Notes: a model not told the origin generated them from the letters alone. A DNA stretch of 64,000 nt from Tubulanus polymorphus (GCF_964204645.1 NC_134027.1:11644485-11708484); one strand, 5' to 3'. Shown: positions 28,501 through 36,562, counted from the stretch's first letter. Numbers and translations are program-made.

Positions 28501-31500
28501 TTTCAAAAATGTTTAATTTTCCATGGTGATGGTCGCAATATTCACCTTGGATAATCTATGCCACATAAAAAATCAGGGATATTCTACTTTAAGCGAAAAT
28601 AGTGTGGAATGAAAAAGAAAATACCAATAGTCAAAGGGATAACAATAGGGTTTTCTGCTGAAAGTCAGAAAACCCTAAATACTTAATAGTTTTCTTTGTT
28701 AAACTCCAGTCTACTGGCTACAGATCATAATCTCATCAGTAAACTCACTTCATTTGCGATGTAAATCATTTTCTAACCAACATTTCCTAGGAAGTGTGCC
28801 ATAAAGACAACTAGAATTTTGAAATGGATTCTGTAGGTGAACATGTCACACAATATGTATCAAAATGGGAGTAACATGAATTTTTTGGTACTTTTATTTA
28901 ACCCTTTCAGTGCTGGCTAATTAATACCCTATAGTGCTGAAGATAATTTGAAAATTCTGAAAAATTCCACCCTAGTGTGTTGAATAACGGGAATAGCACT
29001 ATAGTGCGTCTTCACCCTGGCGCGGTATATCATTAGTTACTAATATTTCACTATTTTTGACAGGTGCTGCCATCTTTCAAGAGAGATAATTAGTAATTGC
29101 TAATTAAATCAATACACCGCAGTGCGGTGTACTAGCAAAATCCATCACTGATTCATACACCGCACTGCGGTGTAGACGCACTGAAAGGGTTAAATGAACT
29201 GCAGTGAATTTTGAACGCACAAAAGTTAATGAACTAAATATCCAGCTGTACCAAAAGGGTCCAAACATGTCGTAATTGGTTCAGTGAGGCCACAGCTGAG
29301 ACCAGGGAGTATGTTTTTGCTGGTTCTGCTCAGTATGGCTCTTTGTAGATTTACATCCATTGTTTCGTCAATCTTACGCTGTGAAAGTTATCCTAGTTGC
29401 GTTCTCTTGGCTATTAGCTACTGAAATTCTGTTCTTTATTTTAGGTAGCAAATCTCGATTACGATATCATGTATCCAGCATGGACGTTCTGGGAAGGAGG
29501 ACCCGCTCTATGGCCTATATATCCTGTTGGGCTCGGTCGATGGGACCTGATGAGGGATAAGTTGAGCAGGTTAGTCCATTCTTTCACCAATAGGTGCCAG
29601 TACTGGTAGATATGAAGGATTCATTATCATGGATCTAATTTGTAATGAAATGATAAAAAATTCCGATGATAACTTACGCTCATCCTTTCTTCAACTCTTT
29701 AATATTGTATTGATGAGTGGCATTATCCCAGAAAGCTGGACTATAGGCTCTATTAAACCGATATTTAAGAATAAAGGCAATATTAATTGTACGGATAATT
29801 ATAGAGGTATAACGCTAGTTAGTTGTTTAGGCAAACTTTTTACAAATATCCTTAACAATAGATTAACATGTTTTATGAAGGTAAATCAACTTTTAAGTGA
29901 AAATCAAGCAGGTTTTAGAGCGGGGTATTCTACTACCGATCATCTATTCACATTTAAATCTATTGTTGAGCTATACCTTAATCAAGGTAGAGGTCTTTTC
30001 TGTTGCTTCGTAGACTTCCGCAAGGCCTTTGACTCCGTATGGAGAATTGCTTTATGGAAAAAGATGATGGCTTTAGGTATAAAAGGTCTCTTTTTTAACA
30101 CCGTTCACAACCTCTATTTGAATTTCAAATCTTGTGTATCGTTTAAAGGTGATACTTCAAATTTTTTCCCTTCAAACATCGGAGTAAGACAGGGTGCAAG
30201 TCTTTCTCCCCTGTTATTCGCTATTTTCCTTAACGATATTGATAAATTCTTCAACGATAACAATAGTAACTCACTCACCTTTATTAGCAAACTATACAAA
30301 AAAAGTTTTGAAGAAGAAATTGAGGTATTACTGAAATTATTTGTATTATTATATGCAGACGACACAATTTTATTTGCAGAATCAGAATCTGAATTACAAA
30401 ACAATTTAAATATACTATATGATTATTGCCAAGTAAACAAGTTATTTGTTAACATTGATAAAACGAAAATAATGATGTTCGCAAGATCGAAGCAAAGATT
30501 AAAAAACCTTCCCGATTTTCTATTCGGTGATGAGACATTGGAAAGAGTAGATGAGTACAATTATCTTGGAATTTTGTTTAATTGGGATGGAAAATTTACA
30601 AAAGCGAAAAAAGCAATTCACGACAAAGCTGTTCGAGCAATGTTTGCTATTATTCAAAAAGGCAGAAGATGTAATCTTCCTCCAGACTTACTTTTTAAAT
30701 TATTTGATTGTTGTGTGGCACCAATTCTATTGTACGGGTGTGAAATATGGGGCCATGAAAATATCGATATACTAGAAAAAGTCCACACAAGGTTTTGTAA
30801 ATTAGTTCTAAAAGTACCAAAATTCTGCCATAATACTATGATATATGGCGAGACTGGCAGATTACCTTTATCGACTACTATTAAACTTAGAATGATTAAA
30901 TATTGGAACAAAACTTTAAATGCTAACAAGTCAAAGCTGAATCTAGTAATGTATAATTTTTTGTACGACTTATACAGAAAAGATTTATATGTATCTGATT
31001 GGATTTGCCAAATTAAGGAAATTATACAAAACTGTGGGCTGAACTTTGTGTGGCAAGACCAGGTAATCGATCTACGGTCGATAAATATCATAAAACAATC
31101 TCTAAAAGATAGATACATTCAAACATGGAGGGAAAAATTGCAAAATAGTGACATATGCGTAAATTATAGAATCTTTAAACTTAAATATGATTATGAAAAC
31201 TATTTATCCGTTGTACCGAACCACTTCATGTATAGTCTCGCTGAATTTCGGATCGGTAGCCGTAAATTAGATGCCAACAAATTTAGTAATGTAAATATTG
31301 ATAGAAACGAACGTATTTGTACATATTGTAGTCTTAACAAAATCGGTGATGAATTCCATTTTCTTTTTGAGTGTTCCAAACTATACAATATACGAAGAGT
31401 TTTCTTAACACCTTTTTATGTAAATAGACCAAACACTTTTAAAATGTCACAATTATTTAATGCTGTAAATAACAATATATTAATTAAACTCGCAAGATTT

Positions 31501-34500
31501 GTAAATGCTGGTCTCAAGCTACTCAAGTAAAATTCATGTATACATATCTGTTATCTCTATTATTATTCTATTCTATGTGTATCTCTGTTTTCTTGTTTTT
31601 AAGTTTTGTAAAATATAAATTTTATTGTACAAATTCTTGTAACCTCTATGTACCAATGTTTGGTTAGAGCGAAATAAATAAACCTAAACCTAAACCTAAG
31701 GAGTAAGCTTCGAACACAGTGAAAAGTTTTATAAAGTAGATTACCACGGAGCTGAATTCCTTGGATTATCGGATAAGCTATGAAATATTTTCCTACTCCA
31801 TTTAATCTGGTGATAATCAATCATCGCTCAAACTTGCCTTGAAATTGCTTACCTTGGAAAAAATTTATCATCCCCGCGAGATCCAAGGCAAGTGCAGTCT
31901 ACCGTGTCTGGATAATAGACTTCTAATGCGACTGATAGAATATTCTTTTTACTATAGGCAAGCAGAGATATGGGGTTGGGATAAAAAAGACTCGATTGGA
32001 TTCTTCCGAGGCTCACGAACCAGCATGGAAAGAGATCCGTTGATTTTGTTGTCAAGAAATGAACCAGAATTAGTGGATGCCCAGTACACAAAAAATCAAG
32101 CATGGCGGTCTGATGCTGTAAGAACTGTTTTTACTTGTCCTGTTTACAGACAATCCTAGTGTCGGAGTATGACGGAGTATGATATATCAGTGTTTTAAGG
32201 TGTCAAAGATTTTCATGATTTTTGAATCCAGGTTTTTTCTTTTAGCAAAAGAAGCCACCAAAATATATATAAGTATATTGATTTGTCGCTCACTGAGAAA
32301 AAGAAAATAGTCCATTACTAAGCACCAAATAATTATCTAGAGCGAATCTAGCCTCTAATCCAGATCACCACTTTTTAAGGCATTACCCCAGGAATATAAG
32401 GGGGTGGGGGTTCCCCCGGATAATTGTATGCAATCTCAGAGTTTGAGGGGACGTCAAATTCAATTTTCCACACATCAATCCAAAATAAGAGTGCCCAGTT
32501 ATATTCTAGCTTCATCCAACAAAGCCATGTTAAGTGAGTTGAACATAGAACATAGAAGAAAAGAGTTATATTAAGAAAATAAATCTTCTCTGGCATTTGA
32601 TGTCTCGAAAAAATCCTTGGAAATCCCGCAAGCGACGCTGAAGCTGAATGCAACTATAGCTCTATGTAAGGGCTAATCTAGCAAAATCGCTCTGCATAAA
32701 GTATGGTACTAACTTAGCCCAGAATCTTGTATGAATGCTACGTATGATAATGGTAGGATTGTGAATTACTGATAGCAACGAAATCGCGATAAACTCATTT
32801 TTTTCATGTTTTAACCATTTACCATTGTTTGTTATTACATTAGTATTGTACGGTATAATTTGATAACTCTTTTCAGGACACTCTTTATAGACCACCGGCT
32901 GAAATCATTCCATTAGAGGATCATTGTAAATATAAGTAAGTGAAGGTACAAGCCACGTTCGCACTATCACTAGTTAGACCATTCTCAATGGGTCCGTACC
33001 TGGAACAGGCCAATTTGGAATGGCTAACTCCGGGTATGCGGTCACACACGTGTTACACACAATTTGCTGCAGATAGTTATGACTTACCCCCCCAAGATGT
33101 CTGCATGAGTATTTTACCCCCAAATGAATATCTTTTGAACACAGCTATAGTACCATCTATTACATAAATTTCTTCTAAATTCTATATTTTTTAGTAATGT
33201 GTCGATGAAATTGAATAAAAAAATGACGTGTAGACCAGAGACTAAATTATCCAGAACAATAAATTATTTTTATTTCAAAAACAATGAATTGCAGTTGACT
33301 GTGTTTATATCGTCATTGCTTATATTGGAGAAACATTTATATTATTCATTCCATTTGGTCCAAATAAGTCTCTTCTATGTACCGTATTATGCTTATATCA
33401 TATGGATATTGCCAGTCCATGCCTATACAATACAAGCGCAGTCAACTGCACTACAGTAAATAATGAATATTTTCGAAAGGTATATTTTATGGTCCTATAA
33501 TCAACTCTTTTTTCAATTATTCCACAGGTTTTTATTCAATTTTCGAGGCGTTGCCGCTAGTTTTCGTTTGAAACATTTGTTCCTCTGCGGATCAACAGTT
33601 TTTCATGTTGGCGATGAATGGTTGGAATTCTTTTACCCAGCACTGAAACCGTGGGTTCATTATATACCAGTCAAGAAAGATTTAACAAATGTGCGGTAAG
33701 TGGGGTCAAATGGTATTACAGTGGGACCTCTTTAATACAAATCTTGTCGGCAAAAGTGAAATGATTGTATTAAATGGGTTTCGTATAATCCAAGCATGCA
33801 GTGTTATAAGTATCTCAGCTGGGACATGCTGGAAATCATCATAATAAACAGGTTTCATCATTAAACAGGGGTCCAATTCCACAGTTCCGAGTTAGAATTT
33901 AACTCAGAGTTAACTCATTGAAAATGAACTAACTTTAACTCAGAGTTAACACTAACTCACTACTGTGGAACTGGGTCATCATCATAATCGTATTAACAAG
34001 GTTCAACCATAACATCTTTCACCCACTGCCATGACAAGAGTGATGTTAATGAATGTGCTAATTCAAACATAAGAAAAGAACAATCGTTATACATGTACCT
34101 CATCATCAAAATTCCTAAGATCTTGCTAAAATATCCCGACTCAAAAGTAAAGCAAGAAATCTACGAGCGTTTGTAACTTCATCCTACGAGATATAGCGGA
34201 CTAATCTAGTATACAAGTGCACATGTGATCTAGGCCCGCCCTTATAATGTAAACTATACCACTTGTGGGCGTTGTTATAACAATTCTTTCCTTTTTTTCA
34301 GGACTTTATTGGAATTCGCTAAAGAAAATGATGATTCAGTAAGAGCTATAGCTGAAAGGTATGTATTTGAATTTTGCTCTCATAAATGACATGAAATAAA
34401 ATCGGAGATGATCATGCATTCGTTTTCCTTTTTCAGGGGTCAAAAGTTTATTTGGGATCATCTCAGAATGGAAGATGTGTCGTGTTATTGGGAAAAACTA

Positions 34501-34587
34501 TTGAAAAGTTACGCAAAATTGTTGAAATTCAAACCAACGAAGAATCCCGAATTTCAACGAATTCTACCAAAGAAAAACCCAAGATAA
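4374..34587 (+). CDS. POGLUT1: Protein O-glucosyltransferase 1 (POGLUT1/Rumi), complete ten-exon gene
   Basis: The enzyme transfers glucose (and, in the family, xylose) from UDP-sugars to serine in EGF-like repeats such as those of Notch, in the ER lumen. Joining 4374-4530, 5791-5881, 14494-14643, 26554-26680, 29445-29569, 31958-32117, 32877-32935, 33528-33695, 34302-34358 and 34437-34587 gives 1245 nt, 414 residues plus stop, with all phases matching and GT-AG at every junction. Residues 1-29 form a hydrophobic signal peptide (Met9 is an alternative start). The CAP10 domain follows, with a [10 protein letters not shown] cysteine cluster, [18 protein letters not shown] near 190, [13 protein letters not shown] near 233-245 and [20 protein letters not shown] near 293-312. 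Human POGLUT1 is 392 residues. Oddly, the C-terminus (RILPKKNPR) lacks a KTEL/KDEL-like retention signal. Introns hold a nested GCNT-like gene, a LINE and many MITEs. Confidence 0.95.
4808..5503. mobile_element. Foldback element with long inverted arms and 8-bp target duplication
   Basis: The left arm begins CATCCTTATTACCGAGATGA and the right arm ends with its reverse complement. Homology between the arms continues, with changes, for roughly 270 bp around a short centre. GGTAATAG occurs immediately outside both ends (4800-4807 and 5504-5511), an 8-bp target-site duplication. The right half also has a locally repeated block (5105-5170 resembles 5375-5450). No coding capacity. It lies in POGLUT1 intron 1. 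The 8-bp duplication would suit hAT or P-type transposases, but the terminal bases do not settle the family. Confidence 0.75.
5791..5881 (+). CDS. POGLUT1: POGLUT1 exon 2
   Basis: The acceptor is a pyrimidine-rich tract ending TTTTTTAG. The exon encodes an alpha-helical stretch ending in the conserved cysteine cluster CSSENCDCH. The donor is GTATGT at 5882. Phase 1 in, phase 2 out. Confidence 0.92.
6493..6633 (+). repeat. Dispersed repeat, copy 1 (AAAACTCCTTCTAAAC family)
   Basis: About 130 bp that recurs in the same orientation at 20563-20692. Shared blocks include AACTCCTTCTAAAC, GAAATGCTTTTAAA and CGAAACTCCTTCAATTT-like. No inverted ends are visible. Confidence 0.6.
7926..8209 (+). mobile_element. 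piggyBac-like MITE, copy 1
   Basis: 284 bp bounded by CCCTTTCAGTGC and its exact inverse GCACTGAAAGGG. TTAA follows the right end; the left flank is the one-base variant CTAA. Inside are several near-palindromes of the form ACACCGC-RS-GCGGTGT. TTAA targets with CCC/GGG ends are typical of piggyBac-type elements. It lies in POGLUT1 intron 2. Confidence 0.8.
9388..9582 (+). mobile_element. TAGCCGCGATCAC-family MITE, right part
   Basis: Contains GATTGCGTTTGAATTGCAAC and the right end AATCGTCTCCGTGTGATCGC, which recur across the window. Left end missing. It directly abuts the decayed transposase that follows. Confidence 0.7.
9588..10740 (+). pseudogene. Decayed hAT-type transposase
   Basis: Successive pieces in different frames together look like the C-terminal half of a hAT transposase. 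These are [15 protein letters not shown]...ITPFLTLYQ (9588-9727), [15 protein letters not shown] (from about 9731, shifted), the long helical block [20 protein letters not shown] (9851-10309), and [16 protein letters not shown] (near 10340-10385), which carries the ER.FS-like dimerisation signature. Then comes a basic tail [16 protein letters not shown]. At least two frameshifts and several stops interrupt it, so it cannot make a full protein. The hAT assignment rests on the [11 protein letters not shown] motif and general layout. It lies in POGLUT1 intron 2. Confidence 0.6.
11935..12290 (+). repeat. Dispersed repeat with internal tandem duplication, copy 1
   Basis: The block AAAAGGGCACATTTAGTCGTC...GACACATTTTTACAAGACGA is present twice in tandem here. 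One shorter copy is at 36958-37150, sharing TTCAGGATTT and the CTGGAACTA-like segment. No open frame. Confidence 0.55.
13060..13325 (+). repeat. Inverted repeat pair, member A
   Basis: About 265 bp matching 18437-18730 in reverse complement. Shared blocks include TGATGTAGTGCAC, AAAACCCCTTA/TAAGGGGTT and CAATTGAATTGAATTGA/TCAATTCAATTCAATT. Members A and B flank POGLUT1 exon 3. Confidence 0.65.
14494..14643 (+). CDS. POGLUT1: POGLUT1 exon 3
   Basis: Follows an 8.6-kb intron. Encodes [14 protein letters not shown], then [17 protein letters not shown] and TCMFPS, the family's GGI...HYQI...LYRE.CMFPSR region at the start of the CAP10 domain. The donor is GTACGT at 14644. Confidence 0.95.
14853..15138 (+). 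mobile_element. piggyBac-like MITE, copy 2
   Basis: 286 bp with the same 12-bp inverted ends as the copy at 7926 and perfect TTAA on both sides (14849-14852 and 15139-15142). Same orientation. It sits in POGLUT1 intron 3, about 590 bp beyond the 3' end of the nested GCNT-like gene. Confidence 0.85.
15396..15479 (+). mobile_element. TAGCCGCGATCAC-family MITE, right-end fragment
   Basis: Ends with AAATCATCTCCGTGTGATCG followed by TGGCT, matching the right end of the family at 9588, 53553 and 60573. The left part is absent. Confidence 0.6.
15709..15714 (-). other. Candidate poly(A) signal of the GCNT-like gene
   Basis: AATAAA on the minus strand 15 bases after the stop. If used, the 3' UTR would be unusually short, so another signal further on may be the real one. 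Confidence 0.3.
15730..16046 (-). CDS. GCNT-like exon 4 (C-terminus)
   Basis: Follows TGCATTTTCAG. Encodes [40 protein letters not shown], a [20 protein letters not shown] segment and a stop at 15730-15732. The PC.GK..R.ICI.G.GD and F....D..A..C....L pattern is the GCNT C-terminus. Confidence 0.95.
15730..23096 (-). CDS. GT14 beta-1,6-N-acetylglucosaminyltransferase (GCNT-like), complete four-exon gene
   Basis: Expected to add beta-1,6-GlcNAc branches to O-glycans (core 2) or I-antigen chains in the Golgi lumen. Exons 22361-23096, 18281-18380, 16820-17046 and 15730-16046 on the minus strand join with matching phases to 1380 nt (459 residues plus stop), similar to the 400-450 of animal GCNTs. 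Residues 8-29 are a single hydrophobic signal anchor after MYKLRSR, giving a type II topology. Family blocks follow in order: [85 protein letters not shown] (Glu334 aligns with the catalytic glutamate), [21 protein letters not shown]. Orthology to a particular GCNT cannot be fixed. The whole gene lies antisense inside POGLUT1 intron 3. Confidence 0.93.
16820..17046 (-). CDS. GCNT-like exon 3 (catalytic glutamate)
   Basis: Follows TTTTCTTTTCAG. Encodes [34 protein letters not shown] and [16 protein letters not shown], then VPGA. The PDE motif carries the expected catalytic glutamate. The donor GTAGGG is weaker than usual, but the phase and the match across the junction support it. Confidence 0.92.
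18281..18380 (-). CDS. GCNT-like exon 2
   Basis: A 100-nt exon after TATTCTTACAG. Encodes [20 protein letters not shown] and [13 protein letters not shown]. The G.E.PL.SN..LVRILK block is what the family has directly after INLTG, which confirms the junction. Donor GTAAGA. Confidence 0.92.
18437..18730 (-). repeat. Inverted repeat pair, member B
   Basis: Reverse-complement copy of 13060-13325. It starts about 56 bp beyond the acceptor of exon 2 of the minus-strand GCNT-like gene, so it lies in that gene's first intron. Confidence 0.65.
20563..20692 (+). repeat. Dispersed repeat, copy 2 (AAAACTCCTTCTAAAC family)
   Basis: Same-orientation match to 6493-6633 over about 130 bp. Confidence 0.6.
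20770..21545. mobile_element. Inverted-repeat element with GCGAC-rich interior (TAAAGGGG ends)
   Basis: 776 bp. The left end TAAAGGGGTACTCAGG and the right end in reverse complement TAAAGGGGCACCCAGG form inverted ends. The interior repeats GCGACCTGAGCG-like units at least four times (near 20875, 21005, 21398, 21474) and contains TGAACATGTT at 20941-20950. About 50 bp around this core match the element at 36224. No open frame of note. It lies in GCNT-like intron 1. Confidence 0.7.
21855..22145. mobile_element. MITE with about 36-bp inverted ends (AAGGCTGGCTTATGTCGAC)
   Basis: 291 bp. Ends begin AAGGCTGGCTTATGTCGACA and are inverse copies over about 36 bp with one mismatch. If the element starts at AGGCTGG, both sides carry TTA, which would be a 3-bp duplication as made by PIF/Harbinger transposases. 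It ends about 215 bp from the donor of GCNT-like exon 1. Confidence 0.8.
22361..23096 (-). CDS. GCNT-like exon 1 (anchor, stem, first half of catalytic domain)
   Basis: 245 codons plus one base from ATG at 23096. It is GC-rich compared with the flanks. Encodes the signal anchor, a cysteine-bearing stem ([21 protein letters not shown]) and the start of the GT14 domain up to YYINLTG. The donor GTAATG is at 22360. The frame stays open for some residues past the donor, but that extension does not match the family. Confidence 0.93.
23629..24420 (+). repeat. Diverged tandem duplication
   Basis: Segments at about 23640-23870 and 24180-24420 share an order of short blocks: GGTTACTC/GCTACTCGGTTA, TTTCCTTCTACATTTCAA, TCAGYGAAAYC, GAATCGTA, TGACTTGTT. 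Similarity is patchy and boundaries are approximate. Confidence 0.4.
25141..25182 (+). mobile_element. TAGCCGCGATCAC-family MITE, right-end fragment
   Basis: ATTTGGCCCGGGCCTGAATC followed by a decayed GTTTCC...GCGATAGCGGCT end. Only about 40 bp survive. Confidence 0.5.
25806..26410 (+). mobile_element. Decayed TAGCCGCGATCAC-family MITE pieces
   Basis: A left end (GATCACATGGAGACGATTTG at 25808) and, near 26240-26410, interior-like pieces (GCTAAATTTGGTAGGCC, GGGCCAGTCAACCAGGCACG, GCGCTTGTGG) lie about 400 bp apart. They may be one copy split by other DNA. Confidence 0.4.
26554..26680 (+). CDS. POGLUT1: POGLUT1 exon 4
   Basis: The acceptor is ATATTTGCAG. The exon encodes [20 protein letters not shown] and [20 protein letters not shown]. 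The [10 protein letters not shown] and LPDME..IN.RD blocks match the family. It ends in phase 0 before GTAAAT. The 11.9-kb intron before it holds the antisense GCNT-like gene. Confidence 0.95.
28902..29189 (-). mobile_element. piggyBac-like MITE, copy 3 (inverted)
   Basis: 288 bp, opposite orientation to copies 1 and 2, flanked by TTAA at 28898-28901 and 29190-29193. It ends about 255 bp before POGLUT1 exon 5. Confidence 0.85.
29445..29569 (+). CDS. POGLUT1: POGLUT1 exon 5
   Basis: Encodes [20 protein letters not shown] and [17 protein letters not shown], the most conserved nucleotide-sugar-binding block of the family. The donor GTTAGT at 29570 is non-consensus at position +3 but the phase fits exon 6. 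Confidence 0.95.
29629..31700 (+). mobile_element. 5'-truncated non-LTR retrotransposon (LINE)
   Basis: A reading frame of 633 codons (29629-31530) starts inside the reverse transcriptase domain. Recognisable blocks are [69 protein letters not shown], the catalytic [13 protein letters not shown] (YADD), and [13 protein letters not shown]-terminal CTYC...EFHFLFEC zinc-binding motif follows near residue 590. After the stop comes about 145 bp of 3' UTR ending AATAAATAAACCTAAACCTA, a short CCTAAA tandem tail. The endonuclease and upstream ORF are absent, so this is a dead-on-arrival insertion. It is young enough to keep the frame intact. It resembles the jockey/CR1-like broad group; the clade is not resolved. 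It lies sense-oriented in POGLUT1 intron 5. Confidence 0.9.
31958..32117 (+). CDS. POGLUT1: POGLUT1 exon 6
   Basis: Encodes [40 protein letters not shown] and [13 protein letters not shown]. The acceptor is TTACTATAG and the donor GTAAGA. A 5'-truncated LINE sits in the intron just before it. Confidence 0.96.
32877..32935 (+). CDS. POGLUT1: POGLUT1 exon 7
   Basis: A 59-nt exon encoding [19 protein letters not shown], matching the V.L.DHCKYKYL segment of the family. The donor GTAAGT is at 32936. A MITE end begins about 15 bases into the next intron. Confidence 0.93.
32950..33055 (+). mobile_element. AGCCRCGTTCRCACTATCAC MITE, partial copy
   Basis: Shares AGCCACGTTCGCACTATCAC and TAGTTAGACC with 47059-47236, but the right part is lost. 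It begins 15 bases after the donor of POGLUT1 exon 7. Confidence 0.6.
33528..33695 (+). CDS. POGLUT1: POGLUT1 exon 8
   Basis: Encodes [40 protein letters not shown] and [15 protein letters not shown]. This is the hallmark CAP10 C-terminal half. The acceptor is TATTCCACAG and the donor GTAAGT. Confidence 0.97.
33871..33977. mobile_element. Short palindromic MITE (CCARTTCCACAGT ends), copy 1
   Basis: About 107 bp in which GTCCAATTCCACAGT at the left is mirrored by ACTGTGGAACTGGG at the right. The interior is built of GAGTTAA/TTAACTC units. Related copy at 57806-57906. It lies in POGLUT1 intron 8. Confidence 0.7.
34302..34358 (+). CDS. POGLUT1: POGLUT1 exon 9
   Basis: A 57-nt exon encoding [19 protein letters not shown], an amphipathic helix equivalent to LLQFVKANDDVAQEIAERG in the human protein. 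Flanked by TTTTTTTCAG and GTATGT. Confidence 0.92.
34437..34587 (+). CDS. POGLUT1: POGLUT1 exon 10 (C-terminus)
   Basis: Encodes [20 protein letters not shown] followed by a lysine-rich tail and TAA at 34585-34587. The W.HL.M.D..CYWE block matches the family. The last residues, LPKKNPR, contain no KDEL-like tetrapeptide. Confidence 0.93.
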
Positions 34588-35020
34588 CACAGTCGATAAT
34601 TAGATTTTCCCACATTTCATCAACTTCATTGTCAACTATCAATCAAATCTCTGTCTTCCTTAGCTAGGGATCCACAGTGACTTGTGAGAATTTTACAAGT
34701 CTGTTAAATCTTATTTTGTCAACAAAGCGCATTAGTACAGCTAACAGTTGTATTTTTCGAAGAAAGTCCTGTTACGAAAATAATGTGATTAACACCAGTT
34801 TCGTCGTATTCTAACTTCAGGACCTGATTAACAGATTTGTGACTTAAGTCAGATGTGTAAATGAACGATAATTTGTTGTTACAATGAGAATTCTACGCGA
34901 TAATCAGTGTCCAAAAAATGCTAGATGTAAACGCTAAGGTTTATGATTGGATTTTCATCTTTCATCATTTTCGTTATGATGTTGTTAAAGACTACTGCTG
35001 TTCCGAGGTCAATTCTTATA

Positions 35021-35135
35021 CAGTAGACTCTGCTAAGTCGGATGTTCTGGCACTGTGAAAATGTGTCCGACTTGAGCCATATCCGTGTTGATATATGTTC
35101 ATGTCAACGAATATCTGAGCTCAAGGAGTCTTCTG
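35021..35135. mobile_element. Tc1/mariner-like MITE with TA flanks
   Basis: 115 bp with CAGTAGACTC at the left and GAGTCTTCTG at the right, each directly flanked by TA. CAGT-type ends with TA duplication are characteristic of the Tc1/mariner superfamily. It lies in the presumed POGLUT1 3' UTR. Confidence 0.55.
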
Positions 35136-35211
35136 TAATTACAATTTATATATATTACAAATGTAATTTGTTTTTGTATATTTATGTGTATATGTGCCTG
35201 ACATATTAGTG

Positions 35212-35217
35212 AATAAA
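35212..35217 (+). other. POGLUT1: Candidate poly(A) signal of POGLUT1
   Basis: AATAAA lies 625 bases after the POGLUT1 stop, followed by a T-rich stretch. It is the first canonical signal noticed after the stop, so the 3' UTR would be about 650 nt and would include a small TA-flanked MITE. Confidence 0.4.
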
Positions 35218-35459
35218 GTGAATGTATACTTTTATCAATTCAAAAAAATATTTTGACTTTGTGAATTGTTCCTTCATTAATGGCTAGGATTGACATTAGT
35301 TATTTCAGTTCTTAAGATAGTTCATATCATGGAATTCCATTCACAGCCAATCAAAACCGTAAAAAGGCTTATACGAAAAGACTATACATGGTTTCTCAAA
35401 AGATGAGTTGCCAAAGAAAATTATTCATTGACTATGATTTTAATCAATTTTTGGGGGGT

Positions 35460-35790
35460 AAAGTTGGACCTGGAGGATGAAATAATGGAATGGAACGCAA
35501 TGGTAAGTCATGCATGATCGAGCACTAGCGTGTTGTTGGACACGCATGGAAATTGTTCCATTTCGCACGTTTATTGTTAAATGATCGGCTGCCATTTGAG
35601 ACATTGATTCAAAATCACCGGATCTCACTCCTTGTGAGATTTTCCTGTGAACCAGCAAAATCGGTAACAGACTTTTGAAATATAGAATCTGATGAGTCAA
35701 AAATCTGAGGGAAATGAGACGTCGAGCTGAACTGTGCAAAAAATGGTTACGATATTGAATACGTTCTGTAGCAGCTTCAATAAAGAGGAC
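35460..35790 (+). pseudogene. Decayed DDE transposase fragment (Tc1/mariner-IS630 type)
   Basis: Plus-strand translation in broken frames gives LLLNDRLPFET, then KSPDLTPCEIFL followed by a stop. This resembles the widely conserved WPPRSPDLTPCDFFLWG block around the second catalytic aspartate of mariner-like transposases. Further on, LREMRRRAELCKKWL may be the degenerate C-terminus. Frames are interrupted, so it is non-functional. Confidence 0.45.
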
Positions 35791-36526
35791 CGCACAACAA
35801 TTTTATAATTTTATTAATGACAAATCTGTCTCAGTTGATTTGTTTGATTGCCGTTTAATTGTCATGGCTCAAACGGCAGCTTGTCGCGCATCAATAAATG
35901 TACACACTAGTACATGAATCCTCTCGTTTTGATTTCACTCTATTTTTATGTGTAGGCCTATTCAAAAACATGCCATAGTGCTCAGCCGTATCCCCCCCAA
36001 AAAAAACATCAATTACAATTGTAGTTGAAACATAAAGCTTCGGTAAAATATTTTCTGGGACACCCACTCCCGACAGCCTAGCGGATAAACACGAAACAGA
36101 AATGCGTCTGACTACTCTTCTCCAAAACACGAAACACTGTTTTCGGGAGACTGTTTTGAAGCGATGTAGCAATTTCACCACTTACTATTTTGCGACCGTT
36201 ACTACCTCGACACCTCTTAAGCCGGGCGTAGGTCGGCCTTGCGACGGGTTGCGACTGCCAGCGACGCCAGTCGCAATGAGTCGCACATGTTCTACTTTCT
36301 GCGACGCGTCGGTCGCAACCAATCTACGCGCTCTTGCGACTGGGAGCAACTAGTCGCACACAGTCGCTGACAATCGCGTCGCAACCGACTAAAGCCTGGC
36401 GCACACGGGCGACAGTTTCGAGCAATTTTCGAGCAACCGCCGAATTGCTCGGCGTCGAACGAAAAAATCGCTCGTCTGCGGCAAGGGGCGACAGCGATTG
36501 CTCGTTGTCGAAAGGAATTGCTCCGT

Positions 36527-36562
36527 GTCGCCCAATATCAAACATGTTTGATATTGGGCGAC
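36527..36562. repeat. 36-bp perfect palindrome
   Basis: GTCGCCCAATATCAAACATG and the following 16 bases form an uninterrupted perfect palindrome centred between 36544 and 36545. Its inner 18 bp, TATCAAACATGTTTGATA, recurs exactly at 54520-54537. Confidence 0.95.
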
